A stretch of DNA of 64,000 nucleotides from Monarcha castaneiventris obscurior (Eukaryota; Chordata; Aves; Passeriformes; Monarchidae): positions 38,231,501 to 38,295,500 of the forward strand of contig JAMPIT010000575.1 in assembly GCA_026261815.1 (NCBI GenBank), in the 5' to 3' direction. The translations under genes were made by a program, and so were the position numbers. Shown one piece after another: positions 14,591 to 26,100 of this stretch; the first letter of the stretch is position 1, and the number at the start of each line of letters is the position of its first letter. The notes below the pieces were generated by a model that was not told the origin of the DNA, made no database searches, and worked only from the letters and a program-made list of their open reading frames with translations.

Positions 14591-17500
14591 TATTTCATTT
14601 TTGTTGTTTTATTCATATCCTCATACTACTTTTTAATCTGGTGTTGTAAGTACCTGAATCTGATCCATATTTCCACCAGTGATGATGTCACAATCTAAAG
14701 ATTCAAGATGTTCTTGCTGACAAATGTGCAACTGTGAAAGTCAACATTTTCATAGTCTTCTCTTTTTCAAAGGGATTCTAAGTTCCAGCAGATGATTGTA
14801 ATGTAATTGAAGAGATGCCTTATAATGCTTTAGGCTGAGTTCATCCATTATACTGAGAATTTCAGAAGGCAAGAGTTCATGATTCGGTATCTAGCCTAAT
14901 TTAATGAAAGTTTAACATAAATAAGCTTCTCTCTATATAAGAGCTATCATAGTATCAAAGAACCACAGAGACAGCATGGAACCTGAAATAACTTACCACT
15001 TTCATAATCCATTATTACAGTGAGGTAGCACCAAATGAATATTAGTTTGCTTTGTATTATCACGCCACTTAGGAAACAAATGTGGATCCTTCTAGGTACT
15101 GCATAAAACCAGAAAAGAAATGGGGTCCTCCAGAGGCTGTTCCACCATGGACCCCCATGTGCTGCAGAGGCACAGCTGCCTCACCATGGTCTGCCTCATA
15201 GGCTGCTCTGGCTCCTGGAGCATCTCCTTCCCCCCTGACCTCGGTGTCTGCAGGGCTGTTCTTACATATTCTCACTCCTCTCTTCTCTGGCTGCAATTGC
15301 TTCTGTGCAGTAACTTTTTCCTTCTGAAATTTGTTATCCCAGAGGCACTACCACCACTGCTAACCAGTACAGCCTTGGTCAGCAGCAGGTCTGTCTTGGA
15401 GCCAGATGGTATTGGCTCTGCTGGACACAGGGGAACTTCTAGAACTTCTCACAGAAGCCACCCCTGTAGTCACCACCTTGCTATCATAACCTTGCCTCAG
15501 AGGTGGAGATGGGATTTGTTTCTGAGGCTCTCAGTTCCTCAGGAAGTATCTATAGCACACTAAATATTTTTAAAAAGGAAGTCTCAGTGACAACTTTGTG
15601 AAACTGGACTTTGATTTCCCTGGGTTTTTTTTTTACAATTACCTGTGAATTAAATCAGGTGTTTGTTCTTTGATTGTCTGGAACTCTTCTCTGACAATAA
15701 AAGTTTGATTTATTTTTGTATCAGTGAGAAGGGAAAAAAAAAAACCAAAACCAAAACAGCCCCTCAGTTGACTTCAAGCCAACTCTTTTCAGTGTTTCCA
15801 TTTGACTTCTAAATGAAAAAAATTATTGGCACTGAATATTGTACCTGAGGCACTAGAGGAGTAGCTCCTTTTGAAAATACTGCTTTCACTTTTTAGATGC
15901 AAATTTGATCATGAATCACACAATAATATTTGAAAAGCACTGGATTTTCAGAGGCTTTGATTAGGCTTGTTGCATCTTGCTTCTGTTTCGTTTCATTTTT
16001 ATCCTATTCCCCTCTCCATGTTTTCTCATGCTCTTTCATAATCATGTTTTAAAATTTTCCAAATGAAAATACTTTCTGGCTCTATCTTGGATTCCTCCAC
16101 TAGCTCAGGTTTGGTGCAGCATTTGGTGCTTGTTTTTTCCCTCTTCCTTTTTGTGCGACGTTCTACAAGAGAAATGCCTGTTAGATCTTTTCTACTGAAT
16201 ATATTACCTCAATTATGAGGCTTGGGTAATTCTAACCTCGTCTGATATATTCATGTTTGTGACCTCTTTATATGTCTCCTCTTTTATTTGAATAAAACAA
16301 AGCAATTTGTTTAAATATCATATTGTGCAATATTAATGTTATTAATATCACTGTGATATTTATAATATATTTATAATATTTCATTAAATAGGGTGTAGGG
16401 TAATTTAAATTAACTGTGCTCACATTTTATCGTAGTGACTTTTTACTTTCTAACTGTCCAGCTCTCCTTTTCTCTTTTTCTATTTTATTATTTCATTGCC
16501 AAACTCAACACTACTCTTTTGAAAGACAATTGTTATCATTGCTTATAGGATTACATCATTGCATGTATTAGTAACAGTGATTAAACAGTTACATTTTTCC
16601 AAGGCTACATCTACATTATTAAGTAATGAAGCACAACAAGATGGGGTCAAGTTATTAAAGCATTTGGTGTTGAGAGCCCCATAACTATATTATATGTGGT
16701 TTAGGAGATTTACTTCAAATTAGGGCTAGTTTTGTCTCCTGGAGTGAGATATGATCCCAATCCCTGATGTTCAAAGATGTCCAAAGAGAAGTTTTACCAC
16801 AAATCCTTGCCCTGTGTCGTGGGAGATGCTCACTGGGTAAAATGAGAGCATCAGTGCTGGTTGCACATCACTGTCTCTTGCCACTGTGGCTGCATAAGAT
16901 GAAGTCCAGTGCTCAAAAAACCCAAGGAAGATTGAAATTGCTGATAATTGCTAGCAAATATCCACAGAGCCAAATTCTGGCTTGCTGGTACCCACACATG
17001 CGTCAAAGTGTCTGAGGATCGTGTGGGACTGCTAGGAAAATTTTCTGCTCTGATTTTGCCTTTGGTCTACACTGGTGAACAACAAAGCTGTGTGCTTCCA
17101 TGGAAGATTGAAGAGTGTCCTGGACAGGATCCTTCATTCACAGTGTGCACAGCACATTTCTTCATGCCTGTGCCTTGACCTGGAAATATCAACTTCACAT
17201 GGTTTTAATCCAACATTGCTCACAGTCACAAGTGTAGCTGGGCAGAATATTTTAACATTGCCTTTGCTGCATATGCAGAAACATGAGTTTGTCTGTCCAG
17301 AAACCGTTCAGGCGTCAACTTTCAACTGAATCTTTTATCTCTGGACGTATTTCTGAATTTTTAACTTCCAAGCAGAAAGGTCATAATCCTAAATATGAAC
17401 ACTAGGTAATCAAATTACAGGCATTTAAAATTCACACTGAAATACAAAGTGTGCAATTAATACAGAACAAAACTTTCATCACTCCTTTTCATACAGAATT

Positions 17501-20500
17501 TAGGTTCTTACTTGGCAAAACTTGCATTGAAACCACGGGGACTGTTTATGAAGAGACTTCAGCATCATTCTTAGTGTCATTTTGGTACCAGACAGCATCC
17601 TGCTATGCTTTGAAGCTGATCACAGTTTCTTAGGATGAAAAACTCCACAAGGTTTCCCTGGTTGACAGAATGTCTGGGTTGATAGCTGTGACTGAAAACA
17701 CAACCATGTCTTGCAGTACCTTTTAAAGTGCCTTTGTGAAACAGTTGACAAATAGCTTCAAAGACTTTTCTAGGCTTAAATATTTCTGAAGTGTGACAAA
17801 ACAGAGTGAGTCAGAGTAGAGGAGGAAGCCAGTTGGGAAGTTCTGGACGAAAATATTTCCTGCTGTTAGAGATGGCAAATATTCAACCTTCAAATAAGCA
17901 AAATATTTTTTATTTTGCAACAGCTTCATTACTAACACAGAGCATTTTATTTTAAATTCCTGACTATCAGCAACATGAGAACTTGCTGTGGTTTCCACAG
18001 AACAGTTAAAGCACTCCCAAGTTGCATAGACAGTGCCAAGAAGTCTGTGTGGTCCTCAGTCCATGGGGCTATCTCCTGGGCTGGTTTATTTCCAAAGCAC
18101 ACAAAACTAGATGTGTTCACTGTGGGAGGTCTTCAGGCATCTGGCAACACTACTCAACCTTCATCATGTTGTACTTCTCAGTGATGTCCATGGAGTTTTC
18201 CCGAGTAAGAGTGAAAAAAACTGCTTGACAAAACCCTGCCAGCACAGAGTAGCTGATGTGATTGTGCCCTGGACATGCTGTGTATTATGGCAGAAATGAG
18301 GCAAACTGAAGTTTAAATGGGCTACTGCCAGGTTGGTATTTATTCTCTAGACAAGAAATGAGACATTAAAAAGGGAAGAGAAGCATCTTGCCTACACACA
18401 GATCTGAGGACACCTGACTTGTAACCTTGGTCCTGACACTGAAGTCACTCCCTGTATCCCTCACTCTACAGCAACACATCACATCTGGCTTTTAAATTCA
18501 CTACACCAAGGTTTCTGGGAGGTTGATCGACTTGTAGATGAAGGCACATCTATCATTACTTTCTGTAGTGACTATGTTGAATATCCAATTAAAAATGTGT
18601 TTCTGTTATTTTTCATATTGTGAGGGTTTGAAGACAGCAGCAACAGAACAGTCAGATCTGAAATTTGTAAAAATTCTAAAATATGTCTTAAAGATACATT
18701 TCATCTGGCTCTAGATATAAATTCTAAAAAGATTTGTGAACCAGTGGACATGTAAATATAAACATATATTTAGTTTCCACAGAGGCAGGTGTAACATGAA
18801 AATTAATTTGAGGTGACAGTATTATGCATAGAAACAATTTAAGCTACTGTCCTCTCATCTTGAAATGATTAAATTCTTATTTGCCATAATAAACCAAAGA
18901 TTATTCTGGATATCTATGTTGTCTATACAACCACAACTTACTGAGGATTTCAGTAATAGCTTTTTTTGAGATGCAGTGTAGATGTCGTGTTTAGGAATAC
19001 AGAAAGCCATGTTTTGAGTTTATGCTAAATAATTAAACAGATTTGTCCCTGTATAACAATAGTCTTAATATGGATGCCATTGCTGTGTGGATGAAAGTCA
19101 CACTGAATTTTCATTATGAGACTGCAAAAAAGTCAAAAGTAACTAGGCAACTCTTGCTATGAATCCTCACAAGGGAAGGGTGGGTTTTTTTTGGTCTTTC
19201 AAGTTTGTCACTATTTGGCTTACAAAGATTTCCATATTAAGTTGTCCTGAAACTTTTCATAAATGCTGAATTAATGCCAACATTTTTGTTGACTTACCAT
19301 AGGCAGGATCAGGCCTTACATCATCAATGTAATTGGTCAGGCTTTGGATTTGGAATGCTTAGCAGCAAATCTTCAAGCAATGGAAATGAAAATGTGACTA
19401 GATAAAGACTCCTCTAAAGTCTTGTATCAATGCTGAAAGCTCCTGAATGAAAATAAGAACTGTCATTGCAGCTGATATGATCAAATTTATTGAGTGAATC
19501 AGAATTCCACAGAAGTCAGTTGAACTCTCCTGCTTGTCGCTGTTCTCACCACGGCCAAGTAGAGAAAAAACAGAGTCCAGGCTCAGGGATAAATGGAAGC
19601 ACTTTAATAATTTTTCCAAAGGCTTTAATATGCTAGTTCGCAAGAGTGTGTTAAATGGCATAAGGTAATTGGTCTTTTGGGCATCCACCCCTTGAGGGGA
19701 TTGGTCAAGTTCTAAGACACCCATTCCTAAGTATTTGTCTAGTTAAAACCATAACAATACTGCAAAACAACCCGCAGGTGCAAGAGTTTACAATACTGTA
19801 ACATTGTTTAAAGTAATCTGCATGGGAAAGACAGAACTCTCACAAACTACTGCAGAGAGCTGAAGAGATTCTCTGCTGAAGCTTTTTCGGCATCCATACC
19901 CACTCACTTTCGCAAGTCCCAGATTTCTCATATTATCTGAAAAAATGTCTGAATAAACAAAGTAACTAACAGTTGTGGGTTGTGTTCATTTTATGCAGTG
20001 TTCCCATGTATTGGGTGGGCTCTGGATTGAATCTACGTACAGCTTAATGCTTCACAGGATTTTACTCTTCCTTAGTATTGCATTTTTGTATTTTTTTTCA
20101 TTTTCTGCTGTAGTAAAGTAAGTTTCCCATATTCCCATTTTGTGACTAAAATCAGTGTTATTCGTCAAGAGAGGTTCTAGCGCCGGCAATGATTCACCTC
20201 ATCCACTAGGGTGGACTAGTGTTCCTTGGAGATTCCTTCCAGCCAACGCTGTATGGTGAAGCACAGGCAGCCAGATACTAGCTCCAACCACAGCTGGTGG
20301 CATTTCTTATATTTTATGAGTGTTGCAGCACGGATTATGGAAAGACTATGTACATAGTATGGAAGGACTATGTACAGTAGGTTTATGGATGTACATGACT
20401 TACTTACTAACCTAACACCACCCTCACACACAACTGTGCTTTATTTTTTTGGAGTAAACAGGCCTGAATCACTTTTCTTACTAATATAGTCAAGTCACAG

Positions 20501-21079
20501 GGCCTTGATGTATGTGGTATGTAAAATCTATGCTGAAATCCAAACAGTCAGTGAGAATTTATGCCTGGTGTAACTCTGCTGCCTTCAGTACATATATATG
20601 AGAGGACCTTGGTTCTACAGTTGTTGGATATGAGCATGTGCAATGTCAGAGCTGGAAACTCGTCCAGTTCTGTACAAACACTGTTAGAACTGTGTGAGTC
20701 AAGAATCTCTCAGTTCACTGAAGCAAATTACTTAGGAAAAAAGTTTTGAGCCTATGTGATGTACTTTTTCATAGCAACTCTGAAGCAGAGCTGGAAAAAA
20801 AAATTTTCTGGTAACCACAAGGTTTTGTAGCTTGTAAATAACTGTGAGATTTTAAAGTAAATATGTATGATTCTAAGAAAGATGTAAAGGAACAAAAAGA
20901 ATCCTCCTTTAAAATTTATTTTTCTTTAGTTTTCCAAATGGTTAATCCTCCTAGAGATGCTTGAAACTGATTGAATTTGACAGGAATTCAAAGCTACTGT
21001 GGCAGCTGTCACTCCTTTTTGTTCCCTTTTTTTTTTTTTTTTTTTACCTAAATAAGTGACTTATTCAAATCTGAGGATG
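14591..21079. other. Intergenic region between C11orf97 and FUT4
   Basis: AT-rich with scattered short ORFs, none resembling a known protein. It includes an ERV-like fragment (15070-15560) and a very AT-rich stretch around 16300-16390. A T-run lies at 21029-21047, just before the LTR. I see no exon here with family support. Confidence 0.55.
15070..15560 (+). mobile_element. Probable avian ERV-derived fragment
   Basis: A GC-richer island in AT-rich DNA. It has a layout I recall from a widespread avian interspersed repeat: a GGCTGTTCCACCATGGACC block, then GACCTCGGTGTCTGCAGGGC, then CTTCTCACAGAAGCCACCCC. I believe that family is an ERV/LTR retrotransposon 3' region, but cannot confirm the name. 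The long plus-strand reading frame (15120-15563) is repeat-derived, not a host gene. Confidence 0.45.
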
Positions 21080-21450
21080 AAGAAGCAGCAGAGACAGCAT
21101 GCGAGGAACTGACCGCAGACCCCATTCCCCATCCTCCTGTGCCACTCTTGGGGAGGAGGTAGAGAAATTGTGAGAGAAGTTGAGCCTAGGAAGACAGGAA
21201 GGGTGGGGAGAAGATGTTTTTCAGTTTTGGTTTAATTTCCCATCACCTTACTCCGATTTGATTGGCAATAAATTAATTTCTCCAAATCGGTTTTGTTTTG
21301 CCCGTGACGGTAATTGGTGGGTTATCTCTCCCTGTCCCTATGTCGACCAGAGAGCCTTTCGTTACATTTTCTCTTCTCTGCCTTGCTGATGGAGGCAGTG
21401 ACAAACCGGCTGTGATAAACACCCGGCACCAAGCCAGGGTCAACCCACCC
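21080..21450 (+). mobile_element. ERV LTR (solo or truncated), sense orientation to FUT4
   Basis: The sequence follows a common avian LTR almost block by block: CCCCATTCCCCATCCTCCTG, GGGGAGGAGGTAGAGAAATTG, a TTTGATTGGCAATAAATTAA block with CCAAT-type and AATAAA signals at about 21257-21272, TGACGGTAATTGGTGGGTTATC, and the end block CAAGCCAGGGTCAACCCACC. The AATAAA marks the R region, so the LTR reads in the plus direction. I did not see a matching internal region or second LTR. Family assignment is from memory; exact ends are approximate. Confidence 0.7.
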
Positions 21451-22830
21451 GAGGTGCGGGGCAGGGTGCGGGCGCCCTGAGACCCCTTGTGAGCATCCCC
21501 ACCGCCCTTCCCGTGCGTGCAGGAGCTGGGCTCTCAGGGGGTCCCTCCCGAGTGCGGGGACACGAACTCCCTCTGCGGCCCCGCGTCGGGCATGAGCATC
21601 AGAGCGGCGCGGGGCCGCCGCCACCTGCAGCGGGAGGAGGCCGCCAAACCCCGCCGGGAACCCGAGCATCGCTCCCCCGAGGGCGGAGCGGCGGCGGGCG
21701 GGACAAGGCGGCACCCAGGGGCGGCACCCGGGCCGGGAGGCGGCGGGCGGAGCACGGGCCGGCATGGCCGGGAGGGGGGGCGGCCGCGGCACCTCCCCGC
21801 CGGGGCCGGGGCTGGAGCCGGGGGTGGGGGCAGAGCGGCGGCGGCGGCAGCAGGATGCGCTGCCCGGCCCCGGCGCCGCCGGTGCCCTGCGAGGGCCAGA
21901 GCGGCGGCAGCGGGCGGCGGGGATGGAGGCGGCCCCGCGGCGCTGCCCCAGCTGCTGCTGGCGGCGGTGGCGGCGGCGGCTGCGCGGGCGGCGCTGGGCG
22001 CTGGCGGCCGGGCTGCTGGGCGCCGCCGCCGCGCTCGCCCTGTACTCGGCGCTGCCCGAGCCGGGCCGGGCGGACGGCGAGGCGGTGACCGTGCTGCTGT
22101 GGTGGGAGCCCTTCGGCCGCCCGCGGCGCCTGCCCGACTGCCGGCGGCGCTACAACATCAGCGGCTGCCGCCTCAGCGCCGACCGCAGCCGGCTCGGCGA
22201 GGCGCAGGCGGTGCTGTTCCACCACCGCGACCTGGCGCGGCACGGCGCCCAGGGGCTGCCCCGCGGCTCCCCGCCGCGGCCCCCGCGGCAGCGCTGGGTC
22301 TGGATGAACTTCGAGTCGCCGTCGCACTCGCCCGGCCTGCGGGGGCTGGCCGGGCTCTTCAACTGGACCATGTCCTACCGCCGCGACTCCGACGTGTTCG
22401 TGCCCTACGGGTACCTCTACGTGCCGCCGGCGCCCCGGCCCTTCGTCCTGCCCCGCAAGACGCGGCTGGTGGCCTGGGTCATCAGCAACTGGAACGAGGA
22501 GCACGCCCGGGTGCGCTACTACCGCCAGCTGAAGGAGCACCTGCCCATCGACGTGTACGGGGCGCGGGGGCTGGCGCTGGCCGAGGGCGGCCTGGTGGAG
22601 ACCGTCTCAGCCTACAAGTTCTACCTGGCTTTCGAGAACTCCCAGCACACCGACTACATCACCGAGAAGCTCTGGAGAAACGCCTTCTCCGCCAGCGCCG
22701 TGCCCGTCGTCCTCGGACCCCGCAGGGCCAACTACGAGCGCTTCATCCCCCCCGACTCCTTCATCCACGTTGACGACTTCCCCAGCCCTCGGCTGCTGGC
22801 CACCTACCTGAAATTCCTCGATAAAAACAA
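21420..22830. promoter_or_regulatory. CpG island covering the FUT4 promoter and most of its coding exon
   Basis: Very high GC and CpG density from the LTR border through the first two thirds of FUT4, decaying to bulk composition by about 22900. GC-box-type GGGCGG and GGGGCGG motifs are frequent at 21660-21760. No TATA box was seen. Confidence 0.8.
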
Positions 22831-22987
22831 GCCCAACTACAGGCGCTACTTTGCCTGGAGGAAGAAGTACGAAGTCCACGTCACCTCGTTCTGGGATGAG
22901 CATTTCTGCAAGGTCTGCGAGGCAGTTAGGGCAGCTGGGAATCAAATCAAGACTGTTCGAAATCTGGCCAGCTGGTTTGAAAGCTGA
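21923..22987 (+). CDS. FUT4: FUT4 alpha-1,3-fucosyltransferase (single coding exon)
   Basis: 354 residues from the ATG at 21923. It transfers fucose from GDP-fucose to GlcNAc in alpha-1,3 linkage, building Lewis X and related antigens in the Golgi. A short basic cytoplasmic tail is followed by a signal anchor (WALAAGLLGAAAALALYSAL, residues 25-44). The catalytic domain contains LLWWEPFG, FNWTMSYRRDSDVFVPYG, and the family donor-binding stretch FYLAFENSQHTDYITEKLW followed by VPVVLGPRRANYE. N-glycosylation sites are NIS (residue 78) and NWT (137). The length matches the roughly 356 residues I recall for chicken CFT1. An in-frame ATG at 21764 would add 53 Arg/Gly/Pro-rich residues (407 in total), comparable with the long and short FUT4 forms in human. 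Both starts have a purine at -3 and G at +4. Position after C11orf97 supports FUT4 rather than the FUT3/5/6 or FUT7 and FUT9 paralogs. Confidence 0.93.
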   Translation: MEAAPRRCPSCCWRRWRRRLRGRRWALAAGLLGAAAALALYSALPEPGRADGEAVTVLLWWEPFGRPRRLPDCRRRYNISGCRLSADRSRLGEAQAVLFHHRDLARHGAQGLPRGSPPRPPRQRWVWMNFESPSHSPGLRGLAGLFNWTMSYRRDSDVFVPYGYLYVPPAPRPFVLPRKTRLVAWVISNWNEEHARVRYYRQLKEHLPIDVYGARGLALAEGGLVETVSAYKFYLAFENSQHTDYITEKLWRNAFSASAVPVVLGPRRANYERFIPPDSFIHVDDFPSPRLLATYLKFLDKNKPNYRRYFAWRKKYEVHVTSFWDEHFCKVCEAVRAAGNQIKTVRNLASWFES

Positions 22988-23172
22988 TGATGCTGGCGGG
23001 TGAGGCTTGCCTGGACAGCCTGGGCCGGCGTCAAGGTGTAGGGGAGGATGGGTCTCACAGAGATCAGTAGCCAAGGTAGTCGGCATTAGCCACAGAAGAC
23101 TGGCGTCATTGTGAGAGAAGCATACAGGTACAGGAAAACAAGCTGTGAAAAGCCTACAAAAGGAAGATTTTT

Positions 23173-23178
23173 ATTAAA
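23173..23178 (+). other. FUT4: ATTAAA, nearest candidate FUT4 poly(A) signal
   Basis: It lies 186 bases past the stop codon. Further AATAAA hexamers lie downstream (for example 24237-24242), and FUT4 transcripts in other species can have long 3' UTRs, so the true end is undetermined. Confidence 0.35.
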
Positions 23179-23199
23179 GAGAAAATTATGAAAGTACAA

Positions 23200-26100
23200 A
23201 GAGACATTATGCCAGGTGATTCCTAAAGAGCAAAGTTAAATTTCCAAATGTTGTACAGTTACAGAACTTTTAAAGTTCTGCACAGCTCAACATAAATATC
23301 CGATGCCAAGTTCTTCAGCCGTACAGCTGAAACCAATTTAGGCGGCTATGACAACTTCCTGGACCGTGAAACTTTCCTCTGCTCACAGAGGATACATGAT
23401 CAGTGCTGGTTTTCTGTGATACTAAGACAAAAATGAATGTTTTAAACTGATTTTTATGCGTGTGAAACCTATTTACAGACAAGTTCTGAGCCGCAGCTGT
23501 TGAATGTAAGAATGTAATGATATAGTAGCACCTTTTAGCAGTGCTTGAAATTAGCAGCCCACTAATAATGCTTTGAACCAAATAACTGTTCCATTTAGGA
23601 AAAAGCATATGGAGGGGACTTAATCTGAGAGGACTAACAACTCACATAATGTAGAGTATTTCTGCTACTACCTGCTGAAACCATAGGCAAGTTTATCCTG
23701 TATGAAAGTAGAGAAGAACTTTAAGTACAGGAAAAGGCAGACTGTAGGGAAAAAATTTGGAGCACTTCCACCCTCCCTTTATTCAGGATTTAGAAAACAT
23801 TTACAGGTATCTGCATGTTTTTCTCTGCAGAATTACTGCCATACAGGAAAATGCAGGGAAATGCTCAGAATGGCAGGGGTTTTATTACTGTATTGAATAT
23901 ATATACGGAAAGGTTAACTTATTTCTCAAGTATCAGTAGACAGTGCTGTTGTGTAACAACTGTTTTGGCTTATGGCATGCATTTTTAAAAATTCTGCTGG
24001 GGGACAGACTAGTCAGAATGCTGTTTTGTTGTTTGTAAAATAATAATTACCAAAAACCCCCCAAACGCCCAAATCACCCCCTTTCAAAAAGAAAATTAGT
24101 GTAGAGAATAAGATCTACCCTGTTGTTAAAATACAGACTGTGTGAGGAAAGAATATAAAAAGGGAAAGATTTACTATTTTCTTTTCCTTTGGTTTTGAGG
24201 CCTTTTTCTGGCTCAGTCTTTTAATCAATAAATAGGTTCTTAAGCTAGAACTTCCTTCGCTCAGTGCCTGTCAGGAATATTTACAGTAGTTATTCCCTTT
24301 TAGACTCCCACATTTTGCTGGAGGCATCCTAGCAGTCGATGTGTTGTTACTTTTTGGTTACATGTAATCTTGCTCAGTGAAAGCCAGGAAGAAACTTCAG
24401 TTACGATTTCACATCCTTGCCAAGCTGAGCTTCCCTGTCTTTTGGAGCTATGAAGTTTGGTGGCAAAAAAATGACAACCTACAAGACACCTGCCCAAAGG
24501 AATAAGGTATTCATTCCGCTCCTTTTTAAGGAGCTGGATAATCCATGGAGTTACTCAGAGACTTCATTCAGAATAAAATCATGGGCACAGAACAGGTGGG
24601 AAAAGAAGAAAGTAAGTTGCAAATAAAAGATGGGCATCAGAACAGGCGACTTCACTGGCATTTCTGAATCATATTTAGGTTAGGAAAGGATTAGATTTGA
24701 TTTAAGCAGTATGGGATGCTGGATGAGTGCTTTTAAGAGGTATGAGCTGGCAGTTTACTGTGATATATTTCTAGTTAGAAGTTCCCCATGATTAGGTAAG
24801 CATGGGACCAAGGATTATTGAAAAAAAATTAATAATGAAGTTCATTAATAATTTGCACAGTTTTACCAGTTCAGATCTTGCAGGCTTCTGCAATTATTCC
24901 CTTCTGCTTTTGTGCAAGGAGGGATGGCTGAAAGTACTTGATGAACCTTTTGGTGGTCAGTGCCAGAGTTGCTGTAGAATATTTATTGGGAAGGGAGCAA
25001 AAACAATCTATGCAATGTGGGGTGTAGTAGGGATGGTTCCTAATGCTGCACTTTCACTTCAAGAGGTATGAAGTGATTGTTTAAAGTAAAAGTGTGTTCT
25101 TCATGGCATGGTCATCTGTTTCTCTACCAGTGGTTACTATTCCCATAACAATGGGTTTGATATTTCTAGAACTCTAATTTAGGTATAGCATGAACAGTAA
25201 TCCCAAGTGTTGGGATGATAGGTTCTCTCTCTCCCTTTGAATTGATAATATCTTTTTTTCTGTTCAGTTTTTATCACAGTTCATATAACTGTATACAAAA
25301 AAACAATCTTAAAAGTGATGAAATAATATTTAAGATTGCACTACTTTTTACCAGTCTGATGAAACTAGTGCATTTTTTTTTCAGTCCTCCTCATTTTTTT
25401 AGCATTTTGTGAAAGTTTCCAGGCACACAGTTCCTCTGTGTAATTATTAGTAATGCCACGGGCAGAAGATCAGGCTACACGAGCATGGGAATTTCCAGAG
25501 ATCATAAACGTTAATTTTTTTTCTCAGCTTCTCTAAAAAAAAAAAAAGAGTTGAAATCTGTGATGAAATATTTTTGTAAAATTCAGAAAAGAGCTGCAAA
25601 GCAATTAAAGCATCATATTTGTGTAAAGTGATCAGAATTGCAGTATTGATCAGTATTTGTAAATTGTGCATTGAGGATTTTCAAAAGCTGTGTGGTGAAA
25701 ACTGCAGATTTGTAGTAATTATTGCAGAGCACTTGCCCTGGGAGAAGAGAAGCCTTTTCTAATTTCGTCACTCTTACATGGGTGTTGCAAACTTGTTGCT
25801 TTCCATTTGGGAAGAAACTTAGCCCAGGCCTAGAAGTGCTGAAGTCAGTATTACAATATCTCTGTAAATCTCTGGTTTTTGGCTCATCCACACCATGAGC
25901 TAATAGAGTGCTGTTACAGGCAGAGGACCAGCTTTTGTAATGCACTTTGTAGAGCTCCAGTGCAATGATAAATATAAAGTTTGTCTGGGTGAATTGGTTT
26001 GTACATTGGGTACCAGACTCCACAAGGCATTGCAGATGATGTGTACAACCCAGTTGTAAAAATTGGGGGAAGTTCTTTTCTATTTTAAGTGGAAAAGTTT

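Noticed and set aside
21517..22773. 418-codon plus-strand and 313-codon minus-strand frames over FUT4
   Set aside because: Shadow frames of the GC-rich FUT4 exon. Only the frame ending at 22987 contains fucosyltransferase motifs.
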